DNA from: Plasmodium relictum
Lineage: Eukaryota; Apicomplexa; Aconoidasida; Haemosporida; Plasmodiidae
NCBI RefSeq assembly: GCF_900005765.1
Contig: NC_041690.1
Location: 434,001-498,000, forward strand
Direction of reading: 5' to 3'
DNA: 64,000 nucleotides
In this document: positions 48,801 to 62,114 of the stretch, piece by piece
How the letters are laid out: every line of letters begins with the position of its first letter
Position numbering within the stretch: the first letter of the stretch is position 1
Made by a program: the position numbers and the translations under genes
The notes under the pieces: generated by a model
Told to the model about the DNA's origin: nothing
The model's database searches: none
Seen by the model: the letters and a program-made list of their open reading frames with translations, nothing else

Positions 48801-51800
48801 AAAGAATCATATGTTATCATATTTTCATCTTTCAATGAATGCAAACATTTACTTATGTTTAAATGATATCTTTTAATGATATTAAATAAATGAAAGAATG
48901 AAAAAGTAAAATTTAATTTTATATATTTATTATTTACACATATAAATATGTATTGTTTATTATTATTTTTGTTCACAAAAAAGTCTTTTACTTTTTCGTA
49001 AAACGGAATTTTAATATAATAATAGAGAAACAAAAATTTCGTAGAAAAAATATATATTTCATTATTGTTTGTTAGACAGAATAATAGATAATTATTTTCA
49101 TTTATTATCATTTTTTGTATATAAGTTTTTGCTTGAAAATATTTATTATTAATTTTATATACAATAATGGGAGATATAGTAGTAATACCATTTTTCTTAA
49201 CTCCTTTTTTATTTAAATTTAAAAAAAATAAACAATCGTTTTTTATTCCACAAGTACTTAAAAATAAACCTTTATTTTTTATTTTTACTACGCTACTTAT
49301 ATTTATTTCATTTTTCACCCTATTTTTGAAGTTATCGCTTATTTCTTCTCTTCTTTCACCTCTTTCAAGGTTTATGCTCAAAGAATGAAGATATTCTTTT
49401 TTTACCTTTTCTAATTGTTTCAAGACATTTTCATCAAAAAGAATTTCAATATATTTTTTTAAGTTTTTTTTTTTATTTTCAAAAATTATTTTTTTTTTTT
49501 CGAAATCTACATCATTTATATTTTTTGTTAAAGCAATTTTATCTCTATAAAAATTCATTTTATTATATGAATCATCTGATAAATCACTTGAAGAAGTATC
49601 TAATTTATACTCATTTTCACTTATATTTTCATACTCATTTTCTTCATTATTATTATTATCATAATTATTAAAAATAACAAAATAATCATCACTTTTATAT
49701 TTCTTCTTATTATTTTCTTTAAATTGTATTTTAATTATTTCATATTTTATATTTAAGTCATATACATTATTATTTTCTTCAATTTTTTCATTTCCAATTT
49801 TATCCATTTCCTCTATTTCTTTTCTTTTCTTTTCTTTTTTTGTTTCTTCATTTCTATTTATTTCTTTATTTTTTACGGTATCGTCTTTTCTCTTTCCTAG
49901 TTCATTTTTATCCATCTCCTGAACTTTTTTTTTTTGTTGTTCTCTTAAACTCTCTACGTCAATTTTAAATAAGTAATTGTTATCTCCTAATATATAAAAA
50001 GAATTAGAAACAGAAAAATAGAAGCAATTTTTTATAAGACACTCTGAAATTTTTAAATAACCCAAAGGTTTAAATTCATTAAAATATTTAAATAAAAAAA
50101 AAACATAAGGTTCCTTTTCGGATATAACGCATATAAATTCAGATTCTTCGTTTTTTTCAATTTTTATTATTTGATTATTACTAGTTTTTAAACAATATAG
50201 AATATCTAAATATAAATGTTTTATTTTAATGATTTTTATTAATCCATTATTAAAACCAAGACAAAAAAAGAAAAAGTCATTTTCAGTATATAAATATTTT
50301 AGGCATGTAATACAATTTTTAAATTTATATAAACAGACATTTCTTTCAATACCGTTATCATCTTTTTTATAATCATATATTTTTCCATTTAATCCAAAAC
50401 TGAATATATTTTTATCAGAGCAGAAAATATTTTTAATTTTACTATTATGATCATTGTAAAATATAGCTATATCATCATAATTATTTTTTTTGGAAGCATA
50501 AACAGTACAATTTTTTTTATCAATGATTAAAAAAAACTTATCATGAGAAATGATATTATTTATATTTATTGAAATTTTAATTTCATTTAATAATTTAATA
50601 GTCAAAACATTGCTTTCTGAAATCCTAGAAATATTAAAATTACATTTCCATCTAAAATAGAAAAAATAAATAAAATATAATAAAATAAAGGAAGTAATAA
50701 AAATTAAATTAATTTTATATTTTAATAAAATTTTATATAAAAAGATTTTTAAATTATGATTAAATAAAGTAAATATATTTACATTTTTAAAGATTCATTT
50801 CCCTTTGTGGTTATATGATTTTCATAGTAATATATATAATTAATTATGTCCTTATGAAAACATTCCCCATTATTTTCATTTTTAATTTCCTTTTTTTCAG
50901 TCAAATTCTGTAGTTACATTATTAAAAAGAATAATGCATGTAGATATAACTAAATATAAATATAAGAAAAATATATATATATGTATACATATATATAAAA
51001 TTATAAATTTTTATTTTAAAATTTAACTTTCCACAAAAATATACTCCCATTAGTAGTTACAATAAGAATATTTCTATCATATATACAAAAGCAATTGACA
51101 AAAATATTTTCTTCTAATTCCAAATTATTTTCCTTTAACTTTAAACCTAGTAAAAAATAACTTATTTGCATAAACAATGTATAATACAATATAATATAAA
51201 AAGAAAATTGTTACCTGTATATGTTTTTTCTAAATTCCATATGTATAGTTTTCTTTCTCTCAAAATTATAAAAAAGTCATGATATCTAAAAAAAAAAATT
51301 TTTTTTTTTTGTATTTTTTATAAAATAATTAATATGATAATATTGGTTATTTAATTTTTAATCTTCTTTAATTAATATTTATTAGTATACTACTATTAAC
51401 TTCTTTTTATATTCAAAGATGTTTGTGTTCTATCTTTTTTTTTTTTTGTTTTGTTATTATATATATATATATTACTGTAAAATATTGCTATATTCTAGAT
51501 GTAGATATATACTAAAAATAAAAATTTTTTTTTCTGAATCAAAAACTTTTAATATATTTTTGTTTGTTATTAATAGAAAATATTTGCTGTCTTTTTGGAT
51601 ATAAATTTTTTCATAATAATCGCAATCATTTAGAATAACTTCTTCTTTGAGTATTTGTTTTTCTATACAATATATTTGTATACCTTAGTATATAATAAAA
51701 AAAAAAAATTCAATGTACTTTATGTATATGTATGTTAATGTATGCATATATATATAACTATTGGTTATTTTTATTTTTAACAAAGTTTTTAACTTTATTT

Positions 51801-51826
51801 TTAATTACACATGCATCAATGTTTTT

Positions 51827-51863
<37 letters not shown>

Positions 51864-52543
51864 TAATTTTTTTTATTTTTTTATTTTATATTATAATTTC
51901 ATAATAATTGTCTAAAAAGTTAATTTTAAAATATACGTATTCTATATTCATTTAAATATCCACATCTATGAAAAGGAGTAAGCATATTTTTATATATTAT
52001 TTACTTTTTTTATATGAATATACACATTTTTATTAAATTATATATTTTATTATATTTTTAATAATTACAAGAATATTTTAATGAATTATGTAAAACAATT
52101 ATTAAAAATTCTTTATATAAAGAAGAACATGTTATATTATAGTCATTTTTAGTAAAAATTGTTCTTAAACTTTTAATTAAAGGATTATAGATATTAATTA
52201 TATTTTGTAGAAAAAATATAATGTTAGAATTTTTTAAAATAAATATATCAACATTTAAATTTACTCCATATAAATTAATTTCTTTTACCAAATTATAATG
52301 TATATTATTTTCTTTAGTTATATCAAAAATATTTTTATATTTTCCTCCATTTTCGTTATGATTTTCATTATAATCTTCTAAATTTTGAATTGTGTATTCA
52401 CTACTATAACTCGCATTATCATTTAAAGTATTTATTTGAATTCTGTTTTGATCAATTATATCGCTTTTATTGAAATTAGAAAAAACATTTCTTCGAAGTT
52501 TACAGAAAATATCAATATGTCTAGAAGATAAAGAGTTCTGCAT
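45862..52543 (-). CDS. CFAP44: CFAP44-like flagellar tether protein, WD40 plus coiled coil
   Basis: Nine exons: 52069-52543, 51476-51683, 51215-51285, 51028-51146, 50783-50907, 47820-50651, 47610-47721, 46876-47517, 45862-46770. All join in phase to about 1830 residues, close to CFAP44 (about 1850). CFAP43/44 tether inner-arm dynein f (I1) to axonemal doublets; in Plasmodium the axoneme exists only in male gametes. The first 1100 residues are beta-propeller-like (LYIWNLEKTYTG, TTNGSIFLW), followed by long coiled coil. The C-terminal order FDREIHLL, then a Leu/Lys heptad region, then MGDNSLCYDILIKSLKK and an acidic Ser/Asp stretch mirrors SLGENN..F..FLTKVFKKK and the SDEES tract of CFAP44. The exon 7 acceptor (47721) and donor (47610 or 47613) each have in-phase alternatives. 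CFAP43 is a weaker match because it lacks the acidic tract. Confidence 0.75.
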
Positions 52544-53550
52544 TTTATATCAGTGTTAATAACTTACAAACATTTAAAATACCTTCAATAATTTTTTTTT
52601 TTCATAAAGTTATTTAACAGAAAGATTTAAAAAAAAAAAACTATAGTTAAAACAATAACTTTAAAAAAAGGAATAAGCATCTATATTTTTATATTTAAGT
52701 TTTATTAAATTATTCTTTTATTGAAATAATATTCTTTATTATATATATAATGCACCTATTATTGATGTATCCGATTTTTTTTTTTTTTTAAATATTAAAA
52801 ATAACATATATTTTACCCATTTTAATTATATTATAATATCTATATATTTTATTTTCATCATTTTTTTTTTTCTACATTACATTTTTACGATTTTTCTTAT
52901 TAATATTTTATTAATATTTTTCATTGTAATTATACATTTTAAAAAAACTAAAAATATATACTTAGACGTTTATATTTTTTTATCTACATAGGAAGTTTAT
53001 TTTTGTGAATTTTAGGTATAAAAAAAAATATATAATTTATGATAAAAAAAAATATTTTTTTATTTCTCATGTAATTATTTTTCTTTTGTAATTATTTAAG
53101 AAAGTAAATATGCTTTAAAGCAAAAATATATATATGAATATAACAATTTTATTCTTAAAGCTAATTATGTATTTTTAAATAATTTAAGTTTTATTTCAAA
53201 AAAAAAATTGCGTAATAAAAAAATGAATATAAAGTTATAATCATAATAATGAGCATTAAACAAAAATAATAATAGAAAAAAAAATCTTATTTATAAAAAA
53301 ATAATGTAGATAGTTATATAATGAAATATTAATAATATATTCAAAAAAAAAAAAAGAAAAGGAAAGAAAAGAAAAAAAAAGAAAAATTGTAATATCCATT
53401 TTAAAATGAAACAATGTAATTAAGTACCTATATGTTTAAAAAAAAAAATTTAATTTTCTATTTATTTTTTAGATATAGCATTATTTGGACATTTCTTTTT
53501 TTTTTTTTTTCTTCTTATGTATTATCATATTATTTTCCATTTTTCGAAAT
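52544..53550. other. Intergenic region upstream of CFAP44
   Basis: About 1 kb with the CFAP44 promoter and the 3' end of the TBC-TLDc gene. A/T tracts only; a purine-rich stretch lies near 53350-53395. No gene seen. Confidence 0.55.
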
Positions 53551-56500
53551 TTATTTCAAATTCCAAATTTCTATATCCATTATTTGAAAGTCGTAACCAT
53601 TGGATATAAGTGATGGAGATAAAAAAGATTCTGATGGATTTGTTTTTCCGTATTTTATATCTTTATCAATAAATAAAGCTATATCATTTCCTCCTATATA
53701 TATGCCATCCTTTATTAATACAAGAGTATTGTTTTTTCCTGACCATTTATAAAATTTAAAAGTAGAATTAAAAGTACATAAAAATGCAGAACTTTTATCG
53801 GAGTCTTTAAAAAAATTATAATCTCTATTCAAAGAAAATGGGCAAAAAAATCCTATTAAATCATAATCAAAGGTTTTCAAAATTAAAATCATCGGTTTTT
53901 TTTTATTTTTTTCAGTTTTTTCTAATAATATTTGTAAATTGTATCCATCCTTTTTCGAACAAAATGCTAGAAATGGATCTAATGACCTAATATTACTTGG
54001 AATTTTTTCCCATATATTTTCCCAATGAAATGAATTTATCAAACGAGAGTTATCATTTAACCTTGGTCGATAAAATGTTTTTATTTTTACGTTCATTAAA
54101 TAAGGAGATGGGCATTTTGTTGAAAATTTCAAATGTTTTTCTTTACTTTTCAATTTAAATTTATATGCTATTTGTGTTAAATCATTTATATTTAAATATG
54201 GATGCATACATATATGATATAAAATATTTTCTACCTCTTCTATATTAGTACATTTCAATATATCATTTTCTAGAAACTTAAGTAAAGCTAAACAATATAA
54301 GCATAATGTTTTTTGTCCTTCAAACAAAAATGTACCATATATTCTTAAAACAAAATCAAACGGTAACATTCTAGAGAATCCATCTTGGATACACCTAGCC
54401 GTCCAGGCAGCTAAATCAAAATTTAATTTCCTTAAGTAATAATAGCATTTTGGTAAAAATTGAATAAAAGAATTTAAAATATATTTCACATATTTAACAA
54501 AGTCTTTCCTTTTATAAACAAAAAAAGGTGGTTCTTTATTTTTTACGCTATCAATACCTTTCTTTATTAAACAATGGATAATACAATAAACAACAGAAGC
54601 TTTAAAATAAATTAATAAAATTATACACAAATTTGGAATAATAGGGGCAAATTCCACATCATTTCCAAAATTATTGTTTATTGCCCATAAGAGTTTTTTT
54701 ATCTCATGCTTTCCATCATCATTTAGTAATGCAGTTAATTCTGTTGCATCATCCAAATTATAAACATTCGGATATGTATTATTATTATTATTATTTTCAT
54801 AAAATTTATTATATAACTCTTTTTCAGAATTTTGATTTTCCTTACTACTATATGAAAAATTACTTTTTTTTATTTTTCTATTTAATTCATCTTCTTGTTC
54901 TTCTCCATTTTCTTTCTCATTTTTTTCTTCCCTGTTTCTTATTTTTTCTTCTTCACATTCTCCTTTTAATTCCATTATTTCATCTTCTTTCTCTTCTTTA
55001 TTAATGTCATCTCTATAATAATAAAATACCATTTCTTTTTTCTTTTTTTTTTTTTCATCTATTTCTCTATTCTTATTTATTTTTTCATTTTCTTTACCAG
55101 ACATATCATATTCTCCTTTTCCTTCTTCATATTCATCCTTAAAATTAATTTTTTTCTTTTTTTTTTTTGTTTTTTTTTTTTTTTCTTCATTTAGTGGATG
55201 ACTTGAAGGTAATTCAAAATTTTCTAAATCATTATCATATGCAGTATTATATGAATAATTAAGGATATTATCTTCTTTTTTTTCCATTTCATCAGCTTTT
55301 TCCTCTTTTTTTTTTATATAAAATTCGTTCAACTTTTCTTTCTGTACTCCTTGATCCTTTCCATTATCATTTTTTTTAATATAGGAAGAATAACTTTCTA
55401 ATTCCTCATATTCAGCATAAAAATTATCTTCTTCATCTAATAAATTACTGTTAGTATATTCATTTAATGTAGTCAAATCATTAATATTTGAGTCATTATC
55501 ATCCTTTTCATTGAATTTTATTTTTTTACTTTTGTTATGTGATATTGTATTTTTAATCTTTCCATTTTTTGAAAGAAAGCTTTTATTGCTCATTTTGATA
55601 AATTCTTCCTCATTATTTATGCAGCTACTTTTTTTATTATATAGGGAATTTAATGCAATAGAATGATTCGAATCATTCTCATGATTACTAATAACAATAT
55701 TATATTTATTACAATTTTTTGTTAAAGTAGCATTATTATTATTAATAATATAATTATTACAATTAATATTATTATCATCATCATCATTGCTACTAACATC
55801 ATTATTATCACTATTCTTATTATTACTATCATTAGCAGTGTTATAATCATAGTTATCTCTTGATAAATTAAATGTACTATAATGAATGTTTGATTTTAAA
55901 TAATTTTGTTCATTTATATCATTCTCCATTTTTTTTTTTTTTAAGTCACTAATACAAGTATCATAGTTCTTTGTTTTGTCTTTTTCTATACATTTTCTTT
56001 TAGCATCATCTGAATCATTTTTTTTTTTAATCTCAATTGTTTTATTAACAATAATGCTTTTAATTAAATCATTATCTTTTTTTATCATCTCTTTTTTTTC
56101 TATATATGTATTTTCTTGATTACTTCGACATTTTATTAATGATACGTTATCATGTTTTGATTTTTTTCTCTTATAAAAAATATTTTTTATTTTACCAAAA
56201 ATAGATTTTTTATTTTTTTTTTCATTATTTTTAAGATTACATATTTCACTACCATCAAAATCAATAGATCCATGATCATTTTCTTGATTTTCTTTTGAAT
56301 TAAATGCACTAAGTTTTATTATACCTTCTTTTTTTTCTTCATATTTTTCATTATCTTCTACTTTTCTATCCATTTTTGTAACAGTAATATGTTTACAACT
56401 ATTTTTACATTTTTCTCCACTATTTATTCTATTTATTTCTTTATAAATATCCTTTTTTTTGTCTTTTTTTTTTTCTTGTTCTTGTTCAGTATTTTTTTTA

Positions 56501-58234
56501 TTTTCCTTATTGCATTTTATGCCTTTTTCCATTAAAGAATTATCTACATCCATACTAGATATAATATTTTTTTCTTTAATATCAGTATTTAAATTTTCTC
56601 TTAATAATAATGATATATGATCTGATAACTTTCTTTCATTTTTTTTATAAGTACGTTTAGTACTAAATGTTTTTTTGAAAAAACTTTTTGTACGGCTATA
56701 ACTGTTATTCTTATTTAAGCAAAAATTCTCCATTTCATCATTTAATGTTCTTTCATTAAAATAGCTTGATAAAGAATTATCCGAATTTAGTTCACTTATA
56801 CTTGTATAAGATTCATCAAAACTTTTAGTTTTTATACTATCTTTTTGTTTTATTGCCTTTTTCTTTCTTCTCGTTCTCAAATATAGTTTTGCTTTACTCA
56901 TTTTTTCGGCCTGCTTTTTACTAATTATATATTGTTCATTCATATAGTACTGTATATGCAAGTATTTACTTGATTCAGAAATTTCTTTATTGATTAAAAA
57001 TAAATCATTTTGAGTATTATTATTATTTGCTTTATAATTTAGGTTAATTGAATCATTTTGCTTATCATTAACATTATGGAAAATTATAATATCATCTTTA
57101 ATCAAAATATTTTTGTCATTCATACTACAACTAGACATTTTATAATTATTTTCCGTACAGTTATTGTTGCTATTATTATTCACAAAAGTATTAATATTTT
57201 CTTTATTTTTATCCTTATCACATAAATAATTATTATCATTATTATTTATACAACTATTTGATATATTCTTCATTAAAAAGTTGCTAGAATATGGCAAAAT
57301 AGAATCTGATGAAACTCTCAAATAATTATCAATTTTCTTATTTTTCAAAATCTTATTTTTCACATTTTCTATATATAAAAAATTTTTTTTTTTTTTTTTA
57401 TTAGAAAATCCAAAATTTGGTGAACTTAATGTTTTGGGTTCTAACCAAAAATTATGTTCAGGCAATAAATATTTATCACTATCTTTTTTATTTTCACTTG
57501 GATTATTAAATAATAGTTGTAATATATTACTAGTTGAATCATTAATATTAAAATTATTGTAATCATCATTGTGTTCTATTTCTAATTCTTCTATTTTTGT
57601 TTGAACACACATTATATCCTCTTGTAAACCTAATATACCTCCACAAAATGTTGGGCAATCATTTGATAAATTAGATGGTATTTTATCACCAAATGTATTG
57701 TATATAGTTGTTTCATAAAAATTTGGAAAATTTATTACAAAATAATTTACATCGTTTGAACGTATCCATATTAAATGTTTCAATGAATCTGACACACCCC
57801 TAAAAAGAAATAAAAAAAAAAACCCAAATTTTATAATTTCATTAATATAAATTTACAATTTTAATATAAATATAAATATATATATATATTTCATAACCTT
57901 CTAAGTAGATTTTTTACATTTTTATCCATTAAATTTGAGTCAACATTTAATACCATATTTAATGATTTTTCATTCCAATGTTTATTTTCATCTTTCTATA
58001 AAAAATTAAAATTAAAATAAAACAATTAAAAATTTGTTTTTAAATTATATTTACATATATTTATAAAGATTTTAGTATATTTACATCAATGTTTAAATTT
58101 CTCCATTTTTGATACACATCTAAATTTATATAAATATTATTATAAATATGATTTTTGTTTATTAAATGATGATATTTATTTTTTTGAGACTGAAAAATTT
58201 CGTCTGTTTTAGTTTCCTTATATTTTTTTTTCAT
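53551..58234 (-). CDS. TBC-TLDc domain protein, TBC1D24-like
   Basis: Three exons: 58085-58234, 57898-57995, 53551-57799, giving about 1498 residues. The TBC domain starts across the exon 2-3 join (NLLRRGVSDSLKHLIW, about 79-94). It runs to about residue 150 and resumes near 1099 with ELTALL, then KKLLWAINNNFGND and PIIPNLC, LAAWTARCIQDGFSRMLPFD and LRIYGTFLFEGQKTLCLYCL. This is the TBC1D24 pattern. About 950 residues of Asn/Lys/Glu-rich sequence are inserted within the fold. A TLDc domain fills the last 150 residues (FLAFCSKKDGYNL, FNSTFKFYKWSG, IYIGGNDIALFID, DIEIW). TBC proteins act on Rab or Arf GTPases, and TBC1D24 binds ARF6 and phosphoinositides in vesicle trafficking. The usual IxxDxxR arginine-finger motif is not seen, so GAP activity is doubtful. 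Confidence 0.87.
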
Positions 58235-60309
58235 TTTAAGAACTTTCTACATTTTTCATCTGCATATAATAAAGAAAAAAGAAAAAGTAGATTAAAAAAA
58301 GGTAAAATTGAAATATAAAAAAAATTGAAAATTAATATTTTAAATATGTTTACTTAAAATTTGTTTCAAAAAAATAAAATAAATTATAATTATAATTATA
58401 ATAAAGGAAAAAATATATATATTTAAAAAAAAAAAATTTAGATCATAATCAAAAATGTTTTATGTTTATATATATAAGACAATAGAGAAAAAAAAAAAAA
58501 AAAATACATGAATAAAATTTTAGTTAAAAATAAAAAAAAAAAAGTTAATAAATTAAAAAGATTTCAAAAAAATAATATATATATATATAAGAATTACATG
58601 TAAAATGATTTTTCATATTCAGAAAAAAAAAAAAAAAAAATACAAAACTCTTAGTAAATTACAGAAACAAAAAAAAAAAAAAAAATAATATTAATTTCAA
58701 TTTATTAGTTTCTCTTTATAGACAATTATATTTAAATATATGGTTAAGAATTAAAATTTTAATAAGAAATATATAACTAATGAATTATGATAGTTTTTTT
58801 TGTAGAAAATTTGTTTATATTCTAAGTATATAAATGTGTATAATAATTAAAAATTATACTTTAAGAAAATAAAAAAAATAAAAAATATATATGATGAAAC
58901 TATATTAATATTAAGATAATAGGAAAGCGTAACATAAAAAAAAAAAAATAGAATTAATTTTACATTAAGAATTGTTAATATATGTAAAAAAAAAAAAAAA
59001 AAAAAAAAATTAATATATATAATAAAATAAGAAAAAAAAACTAAAATTATGAATTAAAAAAAAATAAAAAAAAAAAAGCGAAAGTATAAAATTAACATAT
59101 TTACAATTTTACACAGTTAAAGAATATTTTTTTTTACATTTACATTTTTATTTTGTAAAATTTATATATATATATATATATATATTAAAAAATATTTGTA
59201 CTAATACAAGTAATAATACAAATTTCAAACATTCGTTTAAAGTTTTATGTTTTCATAGCTTTGAAATTTATAAAGATAAAAAAAAAAAAGGAAAAAGTTG
59301 AAATTTAGCTAATTAAAATACAATATTTTTTAACAACTTTGCTCTTATTTTATCATTAACTAAAATACTATTTTTAAAGTTAAAAAAGTTTCTTTGCTTT
59401 TTTACTTTGACGTATATGTAAAATAATTGTTCAAGTTTATAATCTAAGATTTTTTACAAAAATGTAACATTTTACTTAAAAAAAATGATGAATATATATA
59501 GGTAAATATTTAATTCTTCAACAATTTTTATATTAACAAAAAACAGAAAAAAAAAAAATTATATATATATGCATACAATTTAAAAAAAAAAAAAAAATTC
59601 ATGCATCTATTATTTTCTTTTTTGTGAACTTTTTAAAAACTCAAGATGAAATTTAGTTTAATACACAAGAATGTTTGAAAATAAACAGAATTAATTTTTT
59701 CATTATACGTTGTCGTAAATGTAAATGCTTCTTTTTTTTTTTTTTTTTTTTTTTTCCCCTTTTATACTGTTATTTTTTCATTATTATTTACATTTTTGTG
59801 TTATTTTAATTTATTTTCCTTAAAATATTGAGCAAATATTCAAATTATTTATAAAAATTTTACATAGTTAAAAAAAATTTATTTTTTCTCTGTAAATTAA
59901 AATATATATATTTATTTTTATTTTTGTATAGTTCAATTTGATAAAAGATTTTGTTAAAAACAAATTTTTATACTCTTTATCGATTAAAAAAATATATAAT
60001 TCAAAGAAAATATAAAATAAATTACAGCTTATTATATAATCATGAATTTATATATTTCATGAGTATTTATTATTATATTAAAAAAAGAAGAAATATAATT
60101 TATTTACAAAAAGTTCTAATTTTGACAATTTTTTTTTTTTCTAGTATTAAAAGATCCAAAAAAATTCAATAAAAAATTATATATGAAGTTATTTGGTTTT
60201 ATATTATTATATTAAAAAATTAGAAAGTTATTTTATTATAAATAACTACAAAAAAAAGAATAAAGTAAAATATATAAATAATTAACTAAAATGATAAAAG
60301 AAATACTTT
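58235..60309. other. 2 kb intergenic region upstream of the TBC-TLDc gene
   Basis: Dense poly(A) and poly(T) tracts, including a 27-base A-rich run near 58987-59010 and about 26 T near 59730-59755. A plus-strand 73-residue frame (59951-60172) is Lys/Tyr/Ile-rich and unsupported. No RNA gene or splice-consistent exon set was found. Confidence 0.55.
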
Positions 60310-60991
60310 TTATGAAGTTATCAATTTATATATATCCGAATGACAATTTTGTAGTTTTTCCGTAATTTCCTTATCACAAAAACTTAAACGAAAAGAATGT
60401 TTAAAACACTTATATAAATCCTCAGTGTAGGGTAAACATTCTCTTGAAATTCTATGAAATTAAAAAAAATGTGTATAAATAAATATATATATAAATTTTA
60501 TTTAAAAAATTTATATAAATTTTTTGTAATTTTTATCTACATATGTGATGCTGAATTTATCGCTTTATTTAATTGATTCGAACACTTTTCATTATTGTTA
60601 TTATTTTCTTTGTTTGATTGGAGGCATAATTTATAATCACTGTAATCTTTACGAGCAATAAATGTATTCTGAAAAAAATAAAAAGAATTAATAAAAAGGA
60701 AATAGAAAAAAAAAAACTAAAAAAAATAAAGTATTAAAATTATATCAAAAAATATGAATTTCTAGATTGCCTTAAAAGTGAATTTTATATTTTATAGAAA
60801 TGAAAAATATAAATTCTTATTTAAAATTTTTCTTTTTTTTCATTATATATATATATATATTTATAGATAGATATATAATTTTTGCATTTCATAATTCCAC
60901 TTAAAATATAAAGATATATATGTATTTGTAAATCTTTTTTATTTATTATATTTTCATTTTGTTATTTAATTACCACAGCCATTTTCTCCAT
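60310..60991 (-). CDS. Small CHCH-like cysteine-rich protein
   Basis: Three exons: 60974-60991, 60541-60668, 60310-60451, joining in phase to 95 residues. All introns are GT-AG. The first exon encodes only MEKMAV. Cysteines: a pair around an Asn run (KLCLQ...EKC), then CLPYTEDLYKC (C-x9-C) and CDKEITEKLQNC (C-x10-C). Paired cysteines in two helices are typical of CHCH/twin CX9C proteins, which are imported into the mitochondrial intermembrane space by the Mia40-type relay and often serve in respiratory-complex assembly or as subunits. The exact family is not recognised, and the second spacing is one residue off the classical x9. The next gene upstream on the same strand is also a small CX9C protein. 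Confidence 0.72.
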
Positions 60992-61633
60992 ATAAATTTA
61001 ATATATGTATTGATATTAATTACTTCTATAAGCACTATTAAATATATAAAAGTTTTCTCGATGAAAATGACAATTCCTATTTTATATTATCACGCTTTTT
61101 TTGAATTTTAAACTGTTTTTAAAGAATTATAAAATAGAAAAAATATATATATAAATAATATATAGTTAATTTTTCAAAGAATGTAAAAAAAAAAAAAAAT
61201 TAATTTGTTTGTACACAGAACAATGATTTTCTCAAAAAAATAAAATTAATATAATAAAAATAAATTAATTGAAAATATTTCAACTATCAAATTTTTTTTT
61301 AATATAGAAAAATAAAATTTTTAATTTTAAAATAATTATTTTATTTTATTTTTGTGTATTAATAATGTAAAAATCTTATATGTATTTATAAATTTTAAAA
61401 TTATAATTATATATTAAATTATATTTTCATCAAGAGCACATTAAAAATATTTCAATAAAGTTACGTGTATTGTAATAAGAAATATATTTATTAAATACTT
61501 GTTTTTTAAAATATATATAAATCTATTTAACAAACAAAAAAAAAACTATCAATTAAAAAAAAAAAAATTTTTACAATATACATAAAACGTAAAATTCAAA
61601 TTAAAAAAGTGATTATTTTTCTTTTTTTTGGGG
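60992..61633. other. Intergenic region between the two cysteine-rich genes
   Basis: About 640 bp of A/T-rich DNA containing the promoter of the CHCH-like gene and the 3' end of the next. Nothing else was seen. Confidence 0.55.
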
Positions 61634-62114
61634 TTATTTTTTATTTTCTTTGTATTCTGTTAAAAACATTAATGGGCTTTTAAGTTTTTTTAGTTTGTCT
61701 TCAGTACATTTCTCATAATTCTAACATGAAAAAATAAAATATACATAATATATAAACATAAAACTTGTTTTCAATTTATTATATATATATCAAATATTTT
61801 TCTATTCTTTGTTTAAAAAAAATTTACAATTTTTAACGGGTAGCATTGATCCATTCCACTTTTTATTACTGTTTCATCTCCATATGGCTGTATATTTTTA
61901 TTTAGGCAGCTAAAAAACTTTTCTGATACTGCTTCACATCCTATAGAATATTTATATATAAATTATAGAAAAAAACAAAAATTAAGAATTTTGAAACATT
62001 AAACAAAACTATGTAAATGGAAAAAAAATTTTAACTATAATATAAAGTTATTCAATTATATTTACCTTTCAATACAGCAGGAAAGAAAGGTTTCATAATT
62101 TCGTTGTTATCCAT
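61634..62114 (-). CDS. Twin CX9C protein
   Basis: Three exons: 62066-62114, 61828-61940, 61634-61720, joining in phase to 82 residues. The exon 1-2 join rebuilds a Gly (VLKGCEA). Two exact CX9C motifs are present: CEAVSEKFFSC and CYPLKINYEKC, the second created by the exon 2-3 join, which supports the model. Twin CX9C proteins fold as two disulfide-linked helices in the mitochondrial intermembrane space and act in complex assembly, lipid or copper handling. The 20 residues between motifs are longer than in classic Cox17-type proteins. No CMC, COX17, COX19 or TRIAP1 signature was recognised, so the specific role is unknown. Confidence 0.78.

Noticed and set aside
59951-60172. 73-residue plus-strand frame
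   Set aside because: Lys/Tyr/Ile-rich with no splice partner, no family and no change in base composition.
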